Below, one piece after another: positions 15,457 to 24,500 of a stretch of 58,611 nucleotides of DNA. Positions within the stretch are counted from its first letter, which is position 1, and each line of letters begins with the position of its first letter. The position numbers and the translations under genes were made by a program. Under the pieces are notes generated by a model. That model saw nothing but the letters and a program-made list of their open reading frames with translations. It was not told the origin of the DNA and made no database searches. Source of the stretch: an uncultured Myxococcaceae bacterium. Its GTDB lineage: Bacteria; Myxococcota_A; Polyangia; Polyangiales; Ga0077539. The DNA lies in the NCBI GenBank assembly GCA_945952225.1, contig CAMFHP010000042.1:1-58611 (forward strand), written 5' to 3'.

Positions 15457-17034
15457 GTGTCTCCGCGGGGCTTTCGCGCGGGCGTCGCGGCGCTCGTGGG
15501 CCTCGCGGCGGCGCTGCGGATTCCGTGGCTCGAAGGCGTTCCCAACCCCGCGCACGACGAGGGCAACTGGCTGCTCCTCGCGTGGCGTCGATGGCGCGGT
15601 GAAGACGCGTCGCTCGCGGGCGACCAGGCCTTCGTCACCACGCTCTACGCGCGACTGATCGTGGGCGTGTGGCGTGTGCTCGGGGTGTCCGTGGCGCACG
15701 CGCGGCTCGTGCAGGTGCTCGCGCTCCTCGCGACGATGGTGTGGGGTGCGCGGTGGTTCCAGCGACGGGGTGAGGCGCCGATGGGCCTCGCGTTCGCGGC
15801 GCTCCTCGCGGTGCACCCGTGGACGCTCGCCTGGAGCCGTGTCGCCGTCGCGCCCTACGTGCTCTCGCTCGCGTGCGCGACGCTCGCGCCGATGGCCGTG
15901 GTGCGCGCGTGGCGCGACGTGCGGTGGTGGCCTCGCGCACTCGCGGCGCAGCTCGTGGCGCTGGGCTTCCAGTGGTCTCCGCTGGCGGCGATTCCCGCGG
16001 CGGCGTGCGCGCTGTGGATCGTGTGGGACGCGCGGACGACCCTGCGTGACGGGCGCACCTGGCTCGCGGCGGCGCTCGCAGGGCTTCACATCGCGCCGGT
16101 GGTGCAGGGCGCGCTGCGCGTGTCGGCGACGGGCGCGACGCGTCCGAGCTCGTACACCGACCACCTCTCCGATCGTGTGGCCAACTACGCGGGCACGCTC
16201 GTCGACGTGCTCTCGGGCGAGGCCACGGTGCGAGATTTCTCCGACGCGTGGCTCCACGGCGCGGCGTGGTGGGCGTCGGTGCTCGTGGCGCTTGCGGCGC
16301 TGGTGTGTGCGCTGCGTCGCGGGCGTCTCGAAGGCCCGCTGCGTGACCTGCACACGCTGTCGGTGATGCACCTCGCGGCGGCGGTTCCGGGCATCGCGCT
16401 GATGCTCGCGCCGATGCGTCAGTGGCACATGCCGAGCGTCGATGCGGAGCGCTACGGCTTCGCGCTGCTCGCGCCCGTGGTGACCCTCGTCGCGATGGGC
16501 GCGCGGTCTCTGTGGGGACGTCGCGCGGTGATGGCGCTCGTGGCTGCGCTCGCGCTCTCGCCGACGCTTCGCATGACCCGCACGTTCGTCGTGGGAGGCG
16601 GCGCCGATCACGGCGTCTACCGCGCGCAGGGCGGCGGCGCGCAGCGACGGTGGAAGGTGCTCGACACGCACGTTCCCGTGGCCGAGGCGGTGCTGCGTGC
16701 GGCCGATCGCATCGACGCGCGCGGGATCGTGGTGGCCGTGCCCGACTACCAGTTTCACCCGATTCACTTCTTCAACCGCGCGCGGCGCCATCGCGTCGTC
16801 GATGCGTCGTATGCGACGGTGCCGTTGAGCGCGGGGTCGACGGTGCTCGTGGCGACGTGGGCGCCGGGGGTGTTCGTCGCGGGCTACGAACCCGCGGCGA
16901 TGGTGCGCGCGAACGAGGCCCTGCGCGCGCTGCTGCGCGATGCGCGGGTCGAGACGGTGGTGCTGTGGGAGACGCTCCGCGCGCCCGGAGGAGGCGCGCT
17001 GGTGGAGCTGTGGCGGGTGACGGTCAGGAGGTGA
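15457..17034 (+). CDS. Polytopic GT-C-like glycosyltransferase, ArnT/PMT type
   Basis: The 525-residue protein has about ten hydrophobic segments followed by a soluble C-terminal part (about 395-525). The first periplasmic loop carries 'PNPAHDEGNWLLLAWRRW', with the Asp-Glu pair at the position used by GT39/ArnT-like GT-C enzymes that take sugars from polyprenyl-phosphate donors. A second loop has 'VAVAPYVLSLACATLAP', like other PMT-fold proteins. Acceptor and sugar cannot be inferred. GTG 15457 is used, 6 bases after the permease stop, so it may belong to the same transcript. The 3' end overlaps the convergent ychF gene by 11 bases. Confidence 0.65.
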   Translation: MSPRGFRAGVAALVGLAAALRIPWLEGVPNPAHDEGNWLLLAWRRWRGEDASLAGDQAFVTTLYARLIVGVWRVLGVSVAHARLVQVLALLATMVWGARWFQRRGEAPMGLAFAALLAVHPWTLAWSRVAVAPYVLSLACATLAPMAVVRAWRDVRWWPRALAAQLVALGFQWSPLAAIPAAACALWIVWDARTTLRDGRTWLAAALAGLHIAPVVQGALRVSATGATRPSSYTDHLSDRVANYAGTLVDVLSGEATVRDFSDAWLHGAAWWASVLVALAALVCALRRGRLEGPLRDLHTLSVMHLAAAVPGIALMLAPMRQWHMPSVDAERYGFALLAPVVTLVAMGARSLWGRRAVMALVAALALSPTLRMTRTFVVGGGADHGVYRAQGGGAQRRWKVLDTHVPVAEAVLRAADRIDARGIVVAVPDYQFHPIHFFNRARRHRVVDASYATVPLSAGSTVLVATWAPGVFVAGYEPAAMVRANEALRALLRDARVETVVLWETLRAPGGGALVELWRVTVRR

Positions 17035-18121
17035 AGCGGAAGTGCATGACGTCTCCGTCCTGCACCACGTACTCCTTGCCTTCGAGGCGCATCTTGCCGA
17101 CCTCGCGGGCGCCTGCCTCGCCGCGGTACTTCACGTAGTCGTCGAAGGCGATGGTCTCGGCGCGGATGAAGCCCTTCTCGAAATCCGAGTGGATCACGCC
17201 CGCGGCCTGCGGGGCCGTGTCGCCCACGCGGATCGTCCAGGCGCGCGCCTCCTTGGGGCCCGCGGTGAAGTACGTCTGGAGCCCGAGGAGCGCGTAGGCC
17301 TCGCGGATCAGACGGTTGAGACCCGGCTCCTGGAGCCCGATGGTTTCGAGGAAGTCCGCGCGGTCGGCCTGCGGGAGCATCGCGATCTCGCTCTCGATGC
17401 GCGCGGAGATCACCACGCTGCGCGCGCCGTCTTTGGCCGCACGCTCGCCGACCTTCGCCGAGAGTGCGTTGCCCTTGTCGGCCGAGGCCTCGTCGACGTT
17501 GCACACGAAGAGCGAGGGCTTCGACGTGAGGAGCTGGAGCATGCGCCAGGCCTTGTCGTCTTCTTTGTCGATCTGCGCGGCGCGCGCGGGGCGACCCGCG
17601 TTGAGGAGCGCGAGGGCCTTCTCGATGAGGCGCAGGGTGACGGCGCCCTCTTTGTCTCCGCCGCGCACGCGCTTTTCGAGCGTGGGGAGGCGCTTCTCGA
17701 GGCTTTCGAGGTCGGCGAGCATGAGCTCGGTCTCGATGATGTCGAGGTCGGCGAGGGGATCGACGCGGCCCTCGACGTGGGTGATGTCGTCGTCGACGAA
17801 GCACCGCGCCACGAAGGCGATGGCGTCGCAGTCGCGGATGTTCGCGAGGAACTGGTTGCCGAGGCCCTCGCCCTTCGAGGCGCCGCGCACGAGGCCCGCG
17901 ATGTCGACGAAGCTGATGCGCGCGGGGATGATCTCCTTCGAGCCCGCGATCTTCGCGAGCTGATCGAGGCGCGCTTCGGGCACGGCGACGTCGCCCACGT
18001 TGGGCTCGATGGTGCAGAACGGGTAGTTCGCAGCCTGCGCCAGCGCGGTCTGCGTGAGGGCGTTGAAGAGGGTGGACTTGCCCACGTTGGGCAGGCCGAC
18101 GATTGCGACTTTCAGGGCCAT
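17024..18121 (-). CDS. ychF: Redox-regulated ATPase YchF
   Basis: The 365-residue protein is a full-length YchF/Ola1 ATPase, an Obg-family enzyme that binds ribosomes and modulates stress and translation. The P-loop is at residues 9-17 (GLPNVGKST), and the G3-like 'FVDIAGLVRGASKGEGLGNQ' follows the insertion of 'PFCTIEPNVG'. The guanine-specifying NKxD motif is replaced by N-V-D-E ('SLFVCNVDE'), the mark of ATP preference in YchF. The C-terminal TGS domain contains 'RVGDTAPQAAGVIHSDFEKG' and ends at 'VMHFRF'. ATG 18121 gives the usual length (363-365). The gene is convergent with and overlaps the GT-C gene by 11 bases. Confidence 0.97.
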   Translation of the reverse strand: MALKVAIVGLPNVGKSTLFNALTQTALAQAANYPFCTIEPNVGDVAVPEARLDQLAKIAGSKEIIPARISFVDIAGLVRGASKGEGLGNQFLANIRDCDAIAFVARCFVDDDITHVEGRVDPLADLDIIETELMLADLESLEKRLPTLEKRVRGGDKEGAVTLRLIEKALALLNAGRPARAAQIDKEDDKAWRMLQLLTSKPSLFVCNVDEASADKGNALSAKVGERAAKDGARSVVISARIESEIAMLPQADRADFLETIGLQEPGLNRLIREAYALLGLQTYFTAGPKEARAWTIRVGDTAPQAAGVIHSDFEKGFIRAETIAFDDYVKYRGEAGAREVGKMRLEGKEYVVQDGDVMHFRFTS

Positions 18122-18224
18122 GGCGTGTCTCGGGGCTCCTCGGAGGGCGCGTTCACTACCACGAAGTCGCGCCGACGGGACGGGCCGTGCGAGACCTTCG
18201 CGCCACGGAGGCACCGACCGCACG

Positions 18225-18551
18225 ATGGACCCGCGCACCCAAAGGCTCACCACGCGACGTCCGGGGGATCCGACGCCCCTCGCCGACGTGGTGAACTTCG
18301 GCCCGGTGACGCTCCCCGAGCTGGCCGCGGTGGGCATCACCACCGTCGATCAGATCGAGCGCCTCGGCGCCGAGGAGACCTGTCGGCGCTGGGTCGAGGG
18401 CTTTCCTGCGAGGCTCAACGTGAACGCGTTGCTGGGCGTCGTGGCCACGCTGGAGGGCGTCGCGTGGACGCAGGTCTCGCCCGAAGGACGCGCCCTCGCG
18501 CGCCGCATCGCCGCGGTGCTTCGCGCCGAGTTCGGACGCGCGCCGCGGTGA
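18225..18551 (+). CDS. TfoX C-terminal-domain (helix-hairpin-helix) protein
   Basis: The 108-residue product is almost only a TfoX_C-type domain: 'VNFGPVTLPELAAVGITTVD', then 'LGAEETCRRW' and 'LNVNALLGVVATLEGVAW', matching the 'NlGp...L..vGI.t...l...Ga..ay.r......slN.L..l.gal.g..W' pattern. In competence regulators such as TfoX/Sxy this domain follows an N-terminal domain absent here. Free-standing copies are common and of unknown role. The gene starts 103 bases from the divergent ychF start and ends 3 bases before the convergent esterase gene. Confidence 0.75.
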   Translation: MDPRTQRLTTRRPGDPTPLADVVNFGPVTLPELAAVGITTVDQIERLGAEETCRRWVEGFPARLNVNALLGVVATLEGVAWTQVSPEGRALARRIAAVLRAEFGRAPR

Positions 18552-18554
18552 CGG

Positions 18555-19331
18555 TCAGGGCGAGGGCCAGGTCGCGCGCAGGGCGAGGGTGAGCTGGTTT
18601 TCGAGCTCCGGCGACGAGGTGTGCGCGAGGTCGGGGATGCGCGAGAGCATCACGGGGCAGTCGTTGCCGTTCATCTGCGACATGGTGTCTTCGTCCCACG
18701 CGAAGGGCACCACGGTGTCGGCGCTGCCGTGGAGCGCGCGCATCGGCGCGGCCTGCGCGCAGGCGCTCCGCGAGAGCAACGGACGCGGCGCATACCCCGC
18801 CATGGGGACCACGCCCGCGTAGTGCCGTCCGTGGCGCAGCGAGATCGTGTAGGCGAGCATCCCGCCTTGCGAGAATCCCGCGACGAGGGGGCGACCCGCG
18901 GTGGGGCGCTGACGGAGCAGCGAGGTCACCAGCGTGTCGATGCGGTCTGCGGGGCCCGCGAGGTCGTTGGCGAGCTGCACATCACGGCGCACGCCGGCCT
19001 CGAAGGGGAACCACGACCATCCGTCTCCGTGACGCGTCGGGGCGCGCGGGAGGATCACCCGCGCGCGGAGCGGGAGTCGCGCGTACATCGAGTCGAAGCA
19101 GCGCTCGGGCGTGTCGCCCATGCCGTGGATGGCGACGAGCATCGGGAGCGTCTCGCCGGGGCGTGCGCCGCCGGTGTAGCGCTCGATGTAGGGCAGGAGC
19201 TCGGTGGCCTCGACGGTGCGCGCGCCGCCGTTCGGAGCGCGGTTCGCGGGGTCGACGACGGATTCGTTACGGCACGCGGGCGCGAGCGCGCAGGCCGTCA
19301 CGACAAGCAGGGTTCGCAGGAGCGGTCGCAT
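18555..19331 (-). CDS. Lipoprotein phospholipase/carboxylesterase (alpha/beta hydrolase)
   Basis: The 258-residue protein has a lipoprotein signal 'MRPLLRTLLVVTACALAPAC' with a lipobox Cys. The hydrolase fold includes the oxyanion segment 'VAIHGMGDTPERCFDSMY', the nucleophile elbow G-F-S-Q-G-G ('LVAGFSQGGMLAY'), the acid 'LHGSADTVVPFAWDE' and the histidine 'IPDLAHTSSPEL'. 'GFSQGG' and the HGSADxVVP context place it near the carboxylesterase/phospholipase_2 group. It probably acts at the periplasmic or outer surface. An in-frame ATG at 19352 would add seven residues. It follows the Alg5-like gene by 45 bases on the same strand and may close that operon. Confidence 0.82.
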   Translation of the reverse strand: MRPLLRTLLVVTACALAPACRNESVVDPANRAPNGGARTVEATELLPYIERYTGGARPGETLPMLVAIHGMGDTPERCFDSMYARLPLRARVILPRAPTRHGDGWSWFPFEAGVRRDVQLANDLAGPADRIDTLVTSLLRQRPTAGRPLVAGFSQGGMLAYTISLRHGRHYAGVVPMAGYAPRPLLSRSACAQAAPMRALHGSADTVVPFAWDEDTMSQMNGNDCPVMLSRIPDLAHTSSPELENQLTLALRATWPSP

Positions 19332-19376
19332 CGCGGTGCTCTCGTGTCGCATCGCTGCGGCGCGGGCACAAGATGT

Positions 19377-20123
19377 TCACCGCGTCGGGTGGCGCAGGCT
19401 CCACGCGATGCGCGCGAGGTCGACGACGGCGATGGCCATGGCGCGGGGGCGGAGCTTCGAACCCGCCACGTCGGTCCATCGGTCGAGGGGAACCTCGACG
19501 AAGCGGTCGAGGGGAACGGCCGGTGCGCCGTCGACGCCGTGGAGGAGTCGTCCGAGGAGCTCCACATCGAAGGCCCAGCGCGAGACGAAGGGCGCCGCGA
19601 GGGCCGCGCGCAGGGTGTCGGTCACGCGAAAGAGCTTGGCGCCGCACTGGGTGTCGTAGACGGGCACCGCGACCGCGAGGGCCGCCGCCGTCGCGAACAC
19701 ACGCCCCGCGTAGTGGCGCATCGGGCGTCGTGAGATCGCCGCGCCGAGCCGTTGCACCCGCGAGCCCATCACCACGTCGGCGTCGCGCGCGTCCATCACC
19801 GCGCGGAGGCGCAGCACCTCGTCGAGGGGCGTGGCGAGGTCGGCGTCGAAGTAGCCCACGACGGAGAAGCCCTGCGCGACGGCGTGGTCGAGGCCCGCGC
19901 GCACCGCCGCACCCTTGCCGCCGTTCTTCGCCTGCGCGAGCACAGTCACCCGATCGGGCGCCTGCGCCGCGAGGCTGTGGAGCACCGCGAGCGTGTCGTC
20001 GCGCGAGCCGTCGTCGACCATCACCAGCCGCACGTCGTCGCGCTGCGCGAAGGCCGCGAGCGCGGGCACGTCGAGGCGCGCGGCCTCGTTGAAGCACGGG
20101 ACGATCAGCGCGATCGGTGACAC
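19377..20123 (-). CDS. GT2 glycosyltransferase, Alg5/dolichyl-phosphate glucosyltransferase-like
   Basis: The 248-residue GT-A enzyme starts 'MSPIALIVPCFNEAARLD'. The nucleotide-sugar binding 'VMVDDGSRDDTLAVLHSL' is followed by 'NGGKGAAVRAGLDHA' and the metal-binding 'VGYFDADLATPLDEVLRL'; 'DADLATP' is the Alg5 signature. The later 'VPVYDTQCGAKLFR' and 'SRWAFDVELL' also fit that group (yeast 'TQCGFKLF', 'FDVELL'). It has no C-terminal membrane anchor. The expected reaction is transfer of a hexose from a UDP-sugar to a polyprenyl phosphate, making a donor for the GT-C proteins encoded upstream. GTG 20123 overlaps the methyltransferase end by 19 bases; GTG 20132 is an alternative. Confidence 0.85.
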   Translation of the reverse strand: MSPIALIVPCFNEAARLDVPALAAFAQRDDVRLVMVDDGSRDDTLAVLHSLAAQAPDRVTVLAQAKNGGKGAAVRAGLDHAVAQGFSVVGYFDADLATPLDEVLRLRAVMDARDADVVMGSRVQRLGAAISRRPMRHYAGRVFATAAALAVAVPVYDTQCGAKLFRVTDTLRAALAAPFVSRWAFDVELLGRLLHGVDGAPAVPLDRFVEVPLDRWTDVAGSKLRPRAMAIAVVDLARIAWSLRHPTR

Positions 20124-20845
20124 AGCGCCCACCAGCTCAGTCCGGGGAGTTCGAGCGCGCGCGAGGCCGCCGCGCGAGAGACCAGCGTGTCGAGGCGGAG
20201 CGCCGTGTCGACGGCCGCCGAGAGCAGCGCGCCGCCGCCCCACGCGAGCGACGTGGCAGCGGCCTCACGGGGAGGACGCACCCGTTCGAGCGCCACCTGC
20301 GCGACGCGCGGCGCGAGGAGCGCGTGGAAGAGTCCGCCGCCGCGTCGCACGGTGAGCCCCGCGCCTTCGAGGAGCGCGCGGGCCTCACGGGGCGCGTAGC
20401 GACGAAAGTGTCCGAGGGCGACGTCGTGCGACGAGAAGAGGGGCTGCCACGTGGGCACGGAGAAGAGGAGCGTTCCATCGGGCGCGAGGTGCGAGACCAC
20501 GTCGGCGAGAAAGGCCGCGTCGTCGAGCACGTGTTCCGCCACGTCGAGGGCGAGCACGAGGTCCGCGGGCTCCGAGGGCGCGGTGCGGGTGTACGTGCGG
20601 CGCGCGTCGCTGCGGGCGATCCACGCGTCGTCGTAGTTCATGTCCCAGAGCGTGAGGTGCGCTTCCGGCGAGCACGCGTCGAGCACACCGTCGGCGAGCC
20701 ATCCGTCGCCGCTGCCCACGTCGAGCACGTGGCGCACGCCCGCGAAGGCGTTGGCATCACGGAGCGCGTCGAGAAAGAAGCGCCGCCGCGCGACCTCCCA
20801 GGGGTGACGCCGTTCGCCCGCGTGCGGGTGCTCTCGAAGATCCAT
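20105..20845 (-). CDS. Class I SAM-dependent methyltransferase
   Basis: The 246-residue enzyme has motif I 'VRHVLDVGSGDGWLADGVLD', an acidic second strand ('LTLWDMNYDDA'), motif II/III 'ADLVLALDVAEHVLDDAAFL' and 'LLFSVPTWQPLFSSHDVAL', which resembles glycan or quinone methyltransferases that say 'H...F....L.......'. The C-terminal third is hydrophobic and may associate with membrane. ATG 20845 follows a 49-base gap from the preceding GT-C-like gene. Its position between a GT-C-like protein and an Alg5-like transferase suggests a sugar or polyprenyl-linked glycan as substrate, but that is context only. Confidence 0.82.
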   Translation of the reverse strand: MDLREHPHAGERRHPWEVARRRFFLDALRDANAFAGVRHVLDVGSGDGWLADGVLDACSPEAHLTLWDMNYDDAWIARSDARRTYTRTAPSEPADLVLALDVAEHVLDDAAFLADVVSHLAPDGTLLFSVPTWQPLFSSHDVALGHFRRYAPREARALLEGAGLTVRRGGGLFHALLAPRVAQVALERVRPPREAAATSLAWGGGALLSAAVDTALRLDTLVSRAAASRALELPGLSWWALCHRSR

Positions 20846-20894
20846 CGGAACACCGACGCTACACACAGCACCGGAGCGCCCGCGAGCGCGATCG

Positions 20895-22715
20895 CTACCG
20901 GCACCCGTAGCGCGCGACCACGGCCATCGCCGACGCGTTCTGCGGCGAGCGCGCGCGAACCTCCAACGACTCACGGCACGCGCAGGCGGCGTCGTTCCGT
21001 CGGTCGCACCGGAGCATCGCGAGGCGGTGCGGCGCCGTGAGGTCGGGGCGCAACGTGAGGGCGCGCGCGGTGGCCTCGTCGGCGCCGCGCTCGTCGTGGG
21101 AGGCCGTGAGCGCCGCGCCGCGCAGCACCCACGCGAAGGCCGACGTCGGCGCCTCGCGCACCACACGGTCGGACTCGGTGAGCGCGCGCGTGCGAGCGGT
21201 TTCGTTCGAGGCCCATCGGTCGACGTCTTCGAACCATCGCGAGGGGCGGAGCTCCCGGTAGCCGTAGCGCGCGGAGAAGGGCGCGTCGGGGGCCTCGCGC
21301 ACGAGCACCGAGGCCGTGTCGTCGAGGTACACGAGCTGCCATCCCTGCGCCTGGAGGCGGCCGACGCGGGCCTCGGTCCAGAGCACGGCGAGGCCGAGGT
21401 CACGGTCGCGCACGACGCGGTCGAGGCGCTCGCCGGTGAGCTGCAACGCGTCGAGGAGGAGGTCCGTGGGGTAGAGCGCCCAGCTCCGTCCGTCGACGAA
21501 GACCGGGTGCGCGTCGCCGAGGCGCCACATGAGGTAGCCGCCCATTTCGAAGTCGTGCACGAGGCGTCCCGGCGGGTTCGTGCGGGCGATGAAATCCGCG
21601 GCGCCCACGGGCATGACGGTGCGGTTCACACCCACGCCAAAGGGCTTGCGCTCGGCGTGCAGTTCGAAGAGCCCACCGAGTGCGACGAGGGCCGCGAGCA
21701 GCGCGGGCACACGCGGTCCGAAGCGCTGCGCACGACGGAGGAGCGACTGCGCGCCGAGGGCTGCGAGCGGGGCCAGCGCGAGGGCCGCGAGCGGGAGGAA
21801 GCGCACCGCGCGGAGGCCGAGCACCGACACCCCGACGGCGGCGAGCACCGGGCCCCAGGGAGGACGTTTTGCGGGCGGCGCGAGGGCACCCCCGAGCGCG
21901 AGGAGCGACAGCGCGATCAGCGCGGCCACGGGGGGCGTGACGGTGGAGAGCTTCCACACGGGCTGCCACTCGGTGATGAGCGCCGCGAGCTGCGCGTCGG
22001 CGACGTGCGTGAGCCCCTCGCGCACCCGGTCGAGCGGGTGGGGACACGCGAGGAGCGCGGGCACCGAGAGCACTGTGGCGATCCAGGCGCGCTTCCAGTC
22101 GGCGGCAGACTGCGTGCGGAGGTGCTCGATCGTCGCGCCCACGGCGTACGCGCCGGTCACGGCCACCGCGAGGGGACCGCTCGGATGCAGCGCCTGCCAC
22201 ACGCCCGCGATCACGGGTGCAGACCACCACCATCGCGCATCACGTCGCGCGCGATCGAGCGCGTAGAGCAGCGCCGCGAGGGCCACGAAGGTGAAGGTCT
22301 GGGGCCGCGGCGTGAGTCGAAACGCGAGCGCCGTCGCGAGCCACGGGAGCACCGCGAGGAGCGCGGGCGCGGTGGGGTGCGCGTCGTCGCAGCGACGGGC
22401 CTGCGTGTGCGTCGAGAGGGCCGCCGCGAGGGCGCCGAGCGCGAGGGTGAAGAGCGTGAGCGAGAGGGCGCCCGCGGGCTTCCACGCGGCGTAGAGGATC
22501 ACGTCGGCGACGACGTCGATGAAGCGCCAGGGGCGTCCTGCGGCCGTGTGCGAGAAGCTGTCGCGCCACGGGATCGCGCCGCGTTCGGTGATGAAGCGCC
22601 CGGTGTGGAGGTGCCAGAACGCGTCGGGGTCGAAGAGGGGCGTCCACCGCGCGAGGGCCACGGTGAGGGCGGCGGCGAGGGCCGCGAGGTGCGTGCTGCG
22701 GGGCGTCGGGTTCAC
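20895..22715 (-). CDS. Polytopic membrane protein, GT-C-like, with tetratricopeptide-like tail
   Basis: The 606-residue protein has an N-terminal helix then 'LFDPDAFWHLHTGRFITERG' and 'IPWRDSFSHTAAGRPW', a motif pair found in a large family of unassigned polytopic proteins with PMT-like topology (Asp-Pro-Asp in the first outer loop). About nine more membrane segments run to residue about 400. A soluble region includes 'GRLVHDFEMGGYLMWRLG', and the last 100 residues look like TPR helices ('EAPTSAFAWVLRGAALTASH'). GTG 22715 overlaps the stop of the DUF6311 gene by 4 bases (GTGA), so the two are translated together. A glycosyltransferase role is probable by fold, with no substrate evidence. Confidence 0.6.
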   Translation of the reverse strand: MNPTPRSTHLAALAAALTVALARWTPLFDPDAFWHLHTGRFITERGAIPWRDSFSHTAAGRPWRFIDVVADVILYAAWKPAGALSLTLFTLALGALAAALSTHTQARRCDDAHPTAPALLAVLPWLATALAFRLTPRPQTFTFVALAALLYALDRARRDARWWWSAPVIAGVWQALHPSGPLAVAVTGAYAVGATIEHLRTQSAADWKRAWIATVLSVPALLACPHPLDRVREGLTHVADAQLAALITEWQPVWKLSTVTPPVAALIALSLLALGGALAPPAKRPPWGPVLAAVGVSVLGLRAVRFLPLAALALAPLAALGAQSLLRRAQRFGPRVPALLAALVALGGLFELHAERKPFGVGVNRTVMPVGAADFIARTNPPGRLVHDFEMGGYLMWRLGDAHPVFVDGRSWALYPTDLLLDALQLTGERLDRVVRDRDLGLAVLWTEARVGRLQAQGWQLVYLDDTASVLVREAPDAPFSARYGYRELRPSRWFEDVDRWASNETARTRALTESDRVVREAPTSAFAWVLRGAALTASHDERGADEATARALTLRPDLTAPHRLAMLRCDRRNDAACACRESLEVRARSPQNASAMAVVARYGCR

Positions 22716-24439
22716 TGGACGGCGGGCACGTCGGGGGTGGTGATCGCGCGGGCGGGATGCGCCACGAGCCAGCGGCGCAGGGCCGTGTCGCGACCGCGCA
22801 CGCAGACGGTGAGCCCATCGAGCTGGCCGCACGCGCCGTCGGCGGGCAGGTGATCGAGGAGCGGGTTCAGCGTGGCGCCGGTGGAGAGCACGTACACCGT
22901 GTCGTCGCGGAGCTCGCCCGCGCGCACCGCCCGCAACGACTCGCGGCAGTACGCGTCGACGGCGGCCATGGGCGGGCGCGCGGAGTATCCGCCGTTGAGC
23001 GTCCACCCGAGGTCGGCGGGCAGGTTCGCGATGGCGGCGAACACGGGCCACGCGAGGTAGCGGTTGCGACAGTTGGTGTGCATGAACTTCGGCGGAAACA
23101 GCGCGAAGTGCCTGTATTCATGGGCCGACGCGCGCCACACGGGCGAGTGTGCGCGCCATGCGATCTCGCGCGGCAGGTGCCACCGCGCGTGCGCCGGGAG
23201 CACGTCGACGACCTGCGCCGCGGCCGCAAGCGAGAGTGCGATCGTGGCCTCGCGCGCGTCGAGGCGTCGAACGATCGTGCGGAGCGAGGCGATGACCGCG
23301 AGGTAGGCGAGGGGCCACACGAAGCGCCCCGTGGCGCGCAGGTGGTCGAACACGCGGTCGAAGGCGCGCGTCGCGTGGGCGAGGTCGAAGAGCACGCGCT
23401 GACCGAGGCACACGCGGGGCACGAAGGCCACGAGCGCGAAGGCCCCGCACGCCGCGGCGAGCCAGCGGAATCCGTCGCGCGCGCCCTCGCGGTCACGACG
23501 GCGGAGCGCGACCACGAGCGCGGCGCCCACGAGCAGGAGGTTGCCGAGGCCGAGGTACGCGTAGCCCTCGTGCTGTCCGTCGATGGAGGGCATCGCGGGC
23601 ATCACCGCGGCGAAGCCCCAGCTGTTCACGAAGGTGTCGAGGTTGGCGGAGTAGGTGCCCACGCCGCCGGGGCTCTGTCCGACGCGGCGGCCGAAGACCC
23701 CCTGGCTCCACAGCACGAGCGCCGAGGCGGCGAGGGCGCCCGCGAGGGCTTCGTACGCGGGGCGACGGCGCGCGAGGAGCGTGCGCAGCGCATCGACCGC
23801 GAGGAACGCGCCCACGAGGAGGAAGAGGTACGTGTGCACCGCGCTGGCGATCACGAGGGCGGCGGCGGCGGGCTTCACGGCGCGCGGGGCGTCGTCGTCG
23901 CGGGTCACGAGCGGCGTCATCGCGAGGAGGAGAAGCCAGTGCGCGCACAGCGACGAGTGACCCAGCGTCGGGTGCGTGAAGCGCCACGCGAGCGTCGGGA
24001 ACCACACGAGCAGCGCCGCGGCGAGCACCGACTGCGTGCGGTTCGCACCGAGCTTCTCGGCGAGGCGCGCGGCGGTCACGCCCTGCAGCGCGAAGCACGC
24101 GAGGAGCCACAGACCGAAGTACTGAAAGGGCCGCGGGAGCAGCGCGTCGAGCGCGCGCAGCGGCACCGCGAGCAGCGGGATCGAGTCGGTGAGCGCCACC
24201 GAGGTGCCGATGGGGAACATGTACGCGGGCGCGTCGCCGAGGAGCCACGCGGACCACGGTCCGTTGCGATAGAACGCCCAGCCCAGATAGTGCGTGGCGG
24301 GGTCGGTGTGCATGAGCCAGTCGACGGCGCCCGTGTGGAGCGGGTGCAGGCCGAAGAGGGCGACGAAGGCCACCACGCCGAGCGCGCCGGCGAGGGTGCG
24401 GGGGCTTCGAACGAGCTCGTTCCAGCGAGGGCCGCGCAT
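22712..24439 (-). CDS. DUF6311-like polytopic membrane protein
   Basis: The 575-residue protein has about ten to eleven membrane segments and the family-like opening 'TDPATHYLGWAFYRNGPWSA', then 'MFPIGTSVALTDSIPLLAVP' and 'PFQYFGLWLLACFALQG'. These are the hallmark stretches of DUF6311 proteins, thought to be GT-C-type transferases. Later 'HPTLGHSSLCAHWLLLLAM' supplies conserved His residues in an outer loop, and the C-terminal 150 residues are soluble with several cysteines. ATG 24439 is preferred; a GTG at 24454 is in frame. It overlaps the next gene by 4 bases and follows the STT3-like gene by about 60 bases. Confidence 0.7.
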   Translation of the reverse strand: MRGPRWNELVRSPRTLAGALGVVAFVALFGLHPLHTGAVDWLMHTDPATHYLGWAFYRNGPWSAWLLGDAPAYMFPIGTSVALTDSIPLLAVPLRALDALLPRPFQYFGLWLLACFALQGVTAARLAEKLGANRTQSVLAAALLVWFPTLAWRFTHPTLGHSSLCAHWLLLLAMTPLVTRDDDAPRAVKPAAAALVIASAVHTYLFLLVGAFLAVDALRTLLARRRPAYEALAGALAASALVLWSQGVFGRRVGQSPGGVGTYSANLDTFVNSWGFAAVMPAMPSIDGQHEGYAYLGLGNLLLVGAALVVALRRRDREGARDGFRWLAAACGAFALVAFVPRVCLGQRVLFDLAHATRAFDRVFDHLRATGRFVWPLAYLAVIASLRTIVRRLDAREATIALSLAAAAQVVDVLPAHARWHLPREIAWRAHSPVWRASAHEYRHFALFPPKFMHTNCRNRYLAWPVFAAIANLPADLGWTLNGGYSARPPMAAVDAYCRESLRAVRAGELRDDTVYVLSTGATLNPLLDHLPADGACGQLDGLTVCVRGRDTALRRWLVAHPARAITTPDVPAVQ

Positions 24440-24500
24440 CGGGATGGAGCGCACGTTAGGGGATCGCCGCGCGGTGTGAACAGCGCAAAGACGGTGCGCG

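Noticed and set aside
13783-16791. Open frame of about 1002 codons on the minus strand
   Set aside because: It is antisense to the transporter and GT-C genes, which have clear domain motifs; the composition is that of a GC-rich shadow.
18054-18224. Upstream in-frame extension of the TfoX-C gene
   Set aside because: It overlaps the start of ychF on the other strand and has no domain; ATG 18225 gives a typical TfoX_C protein.
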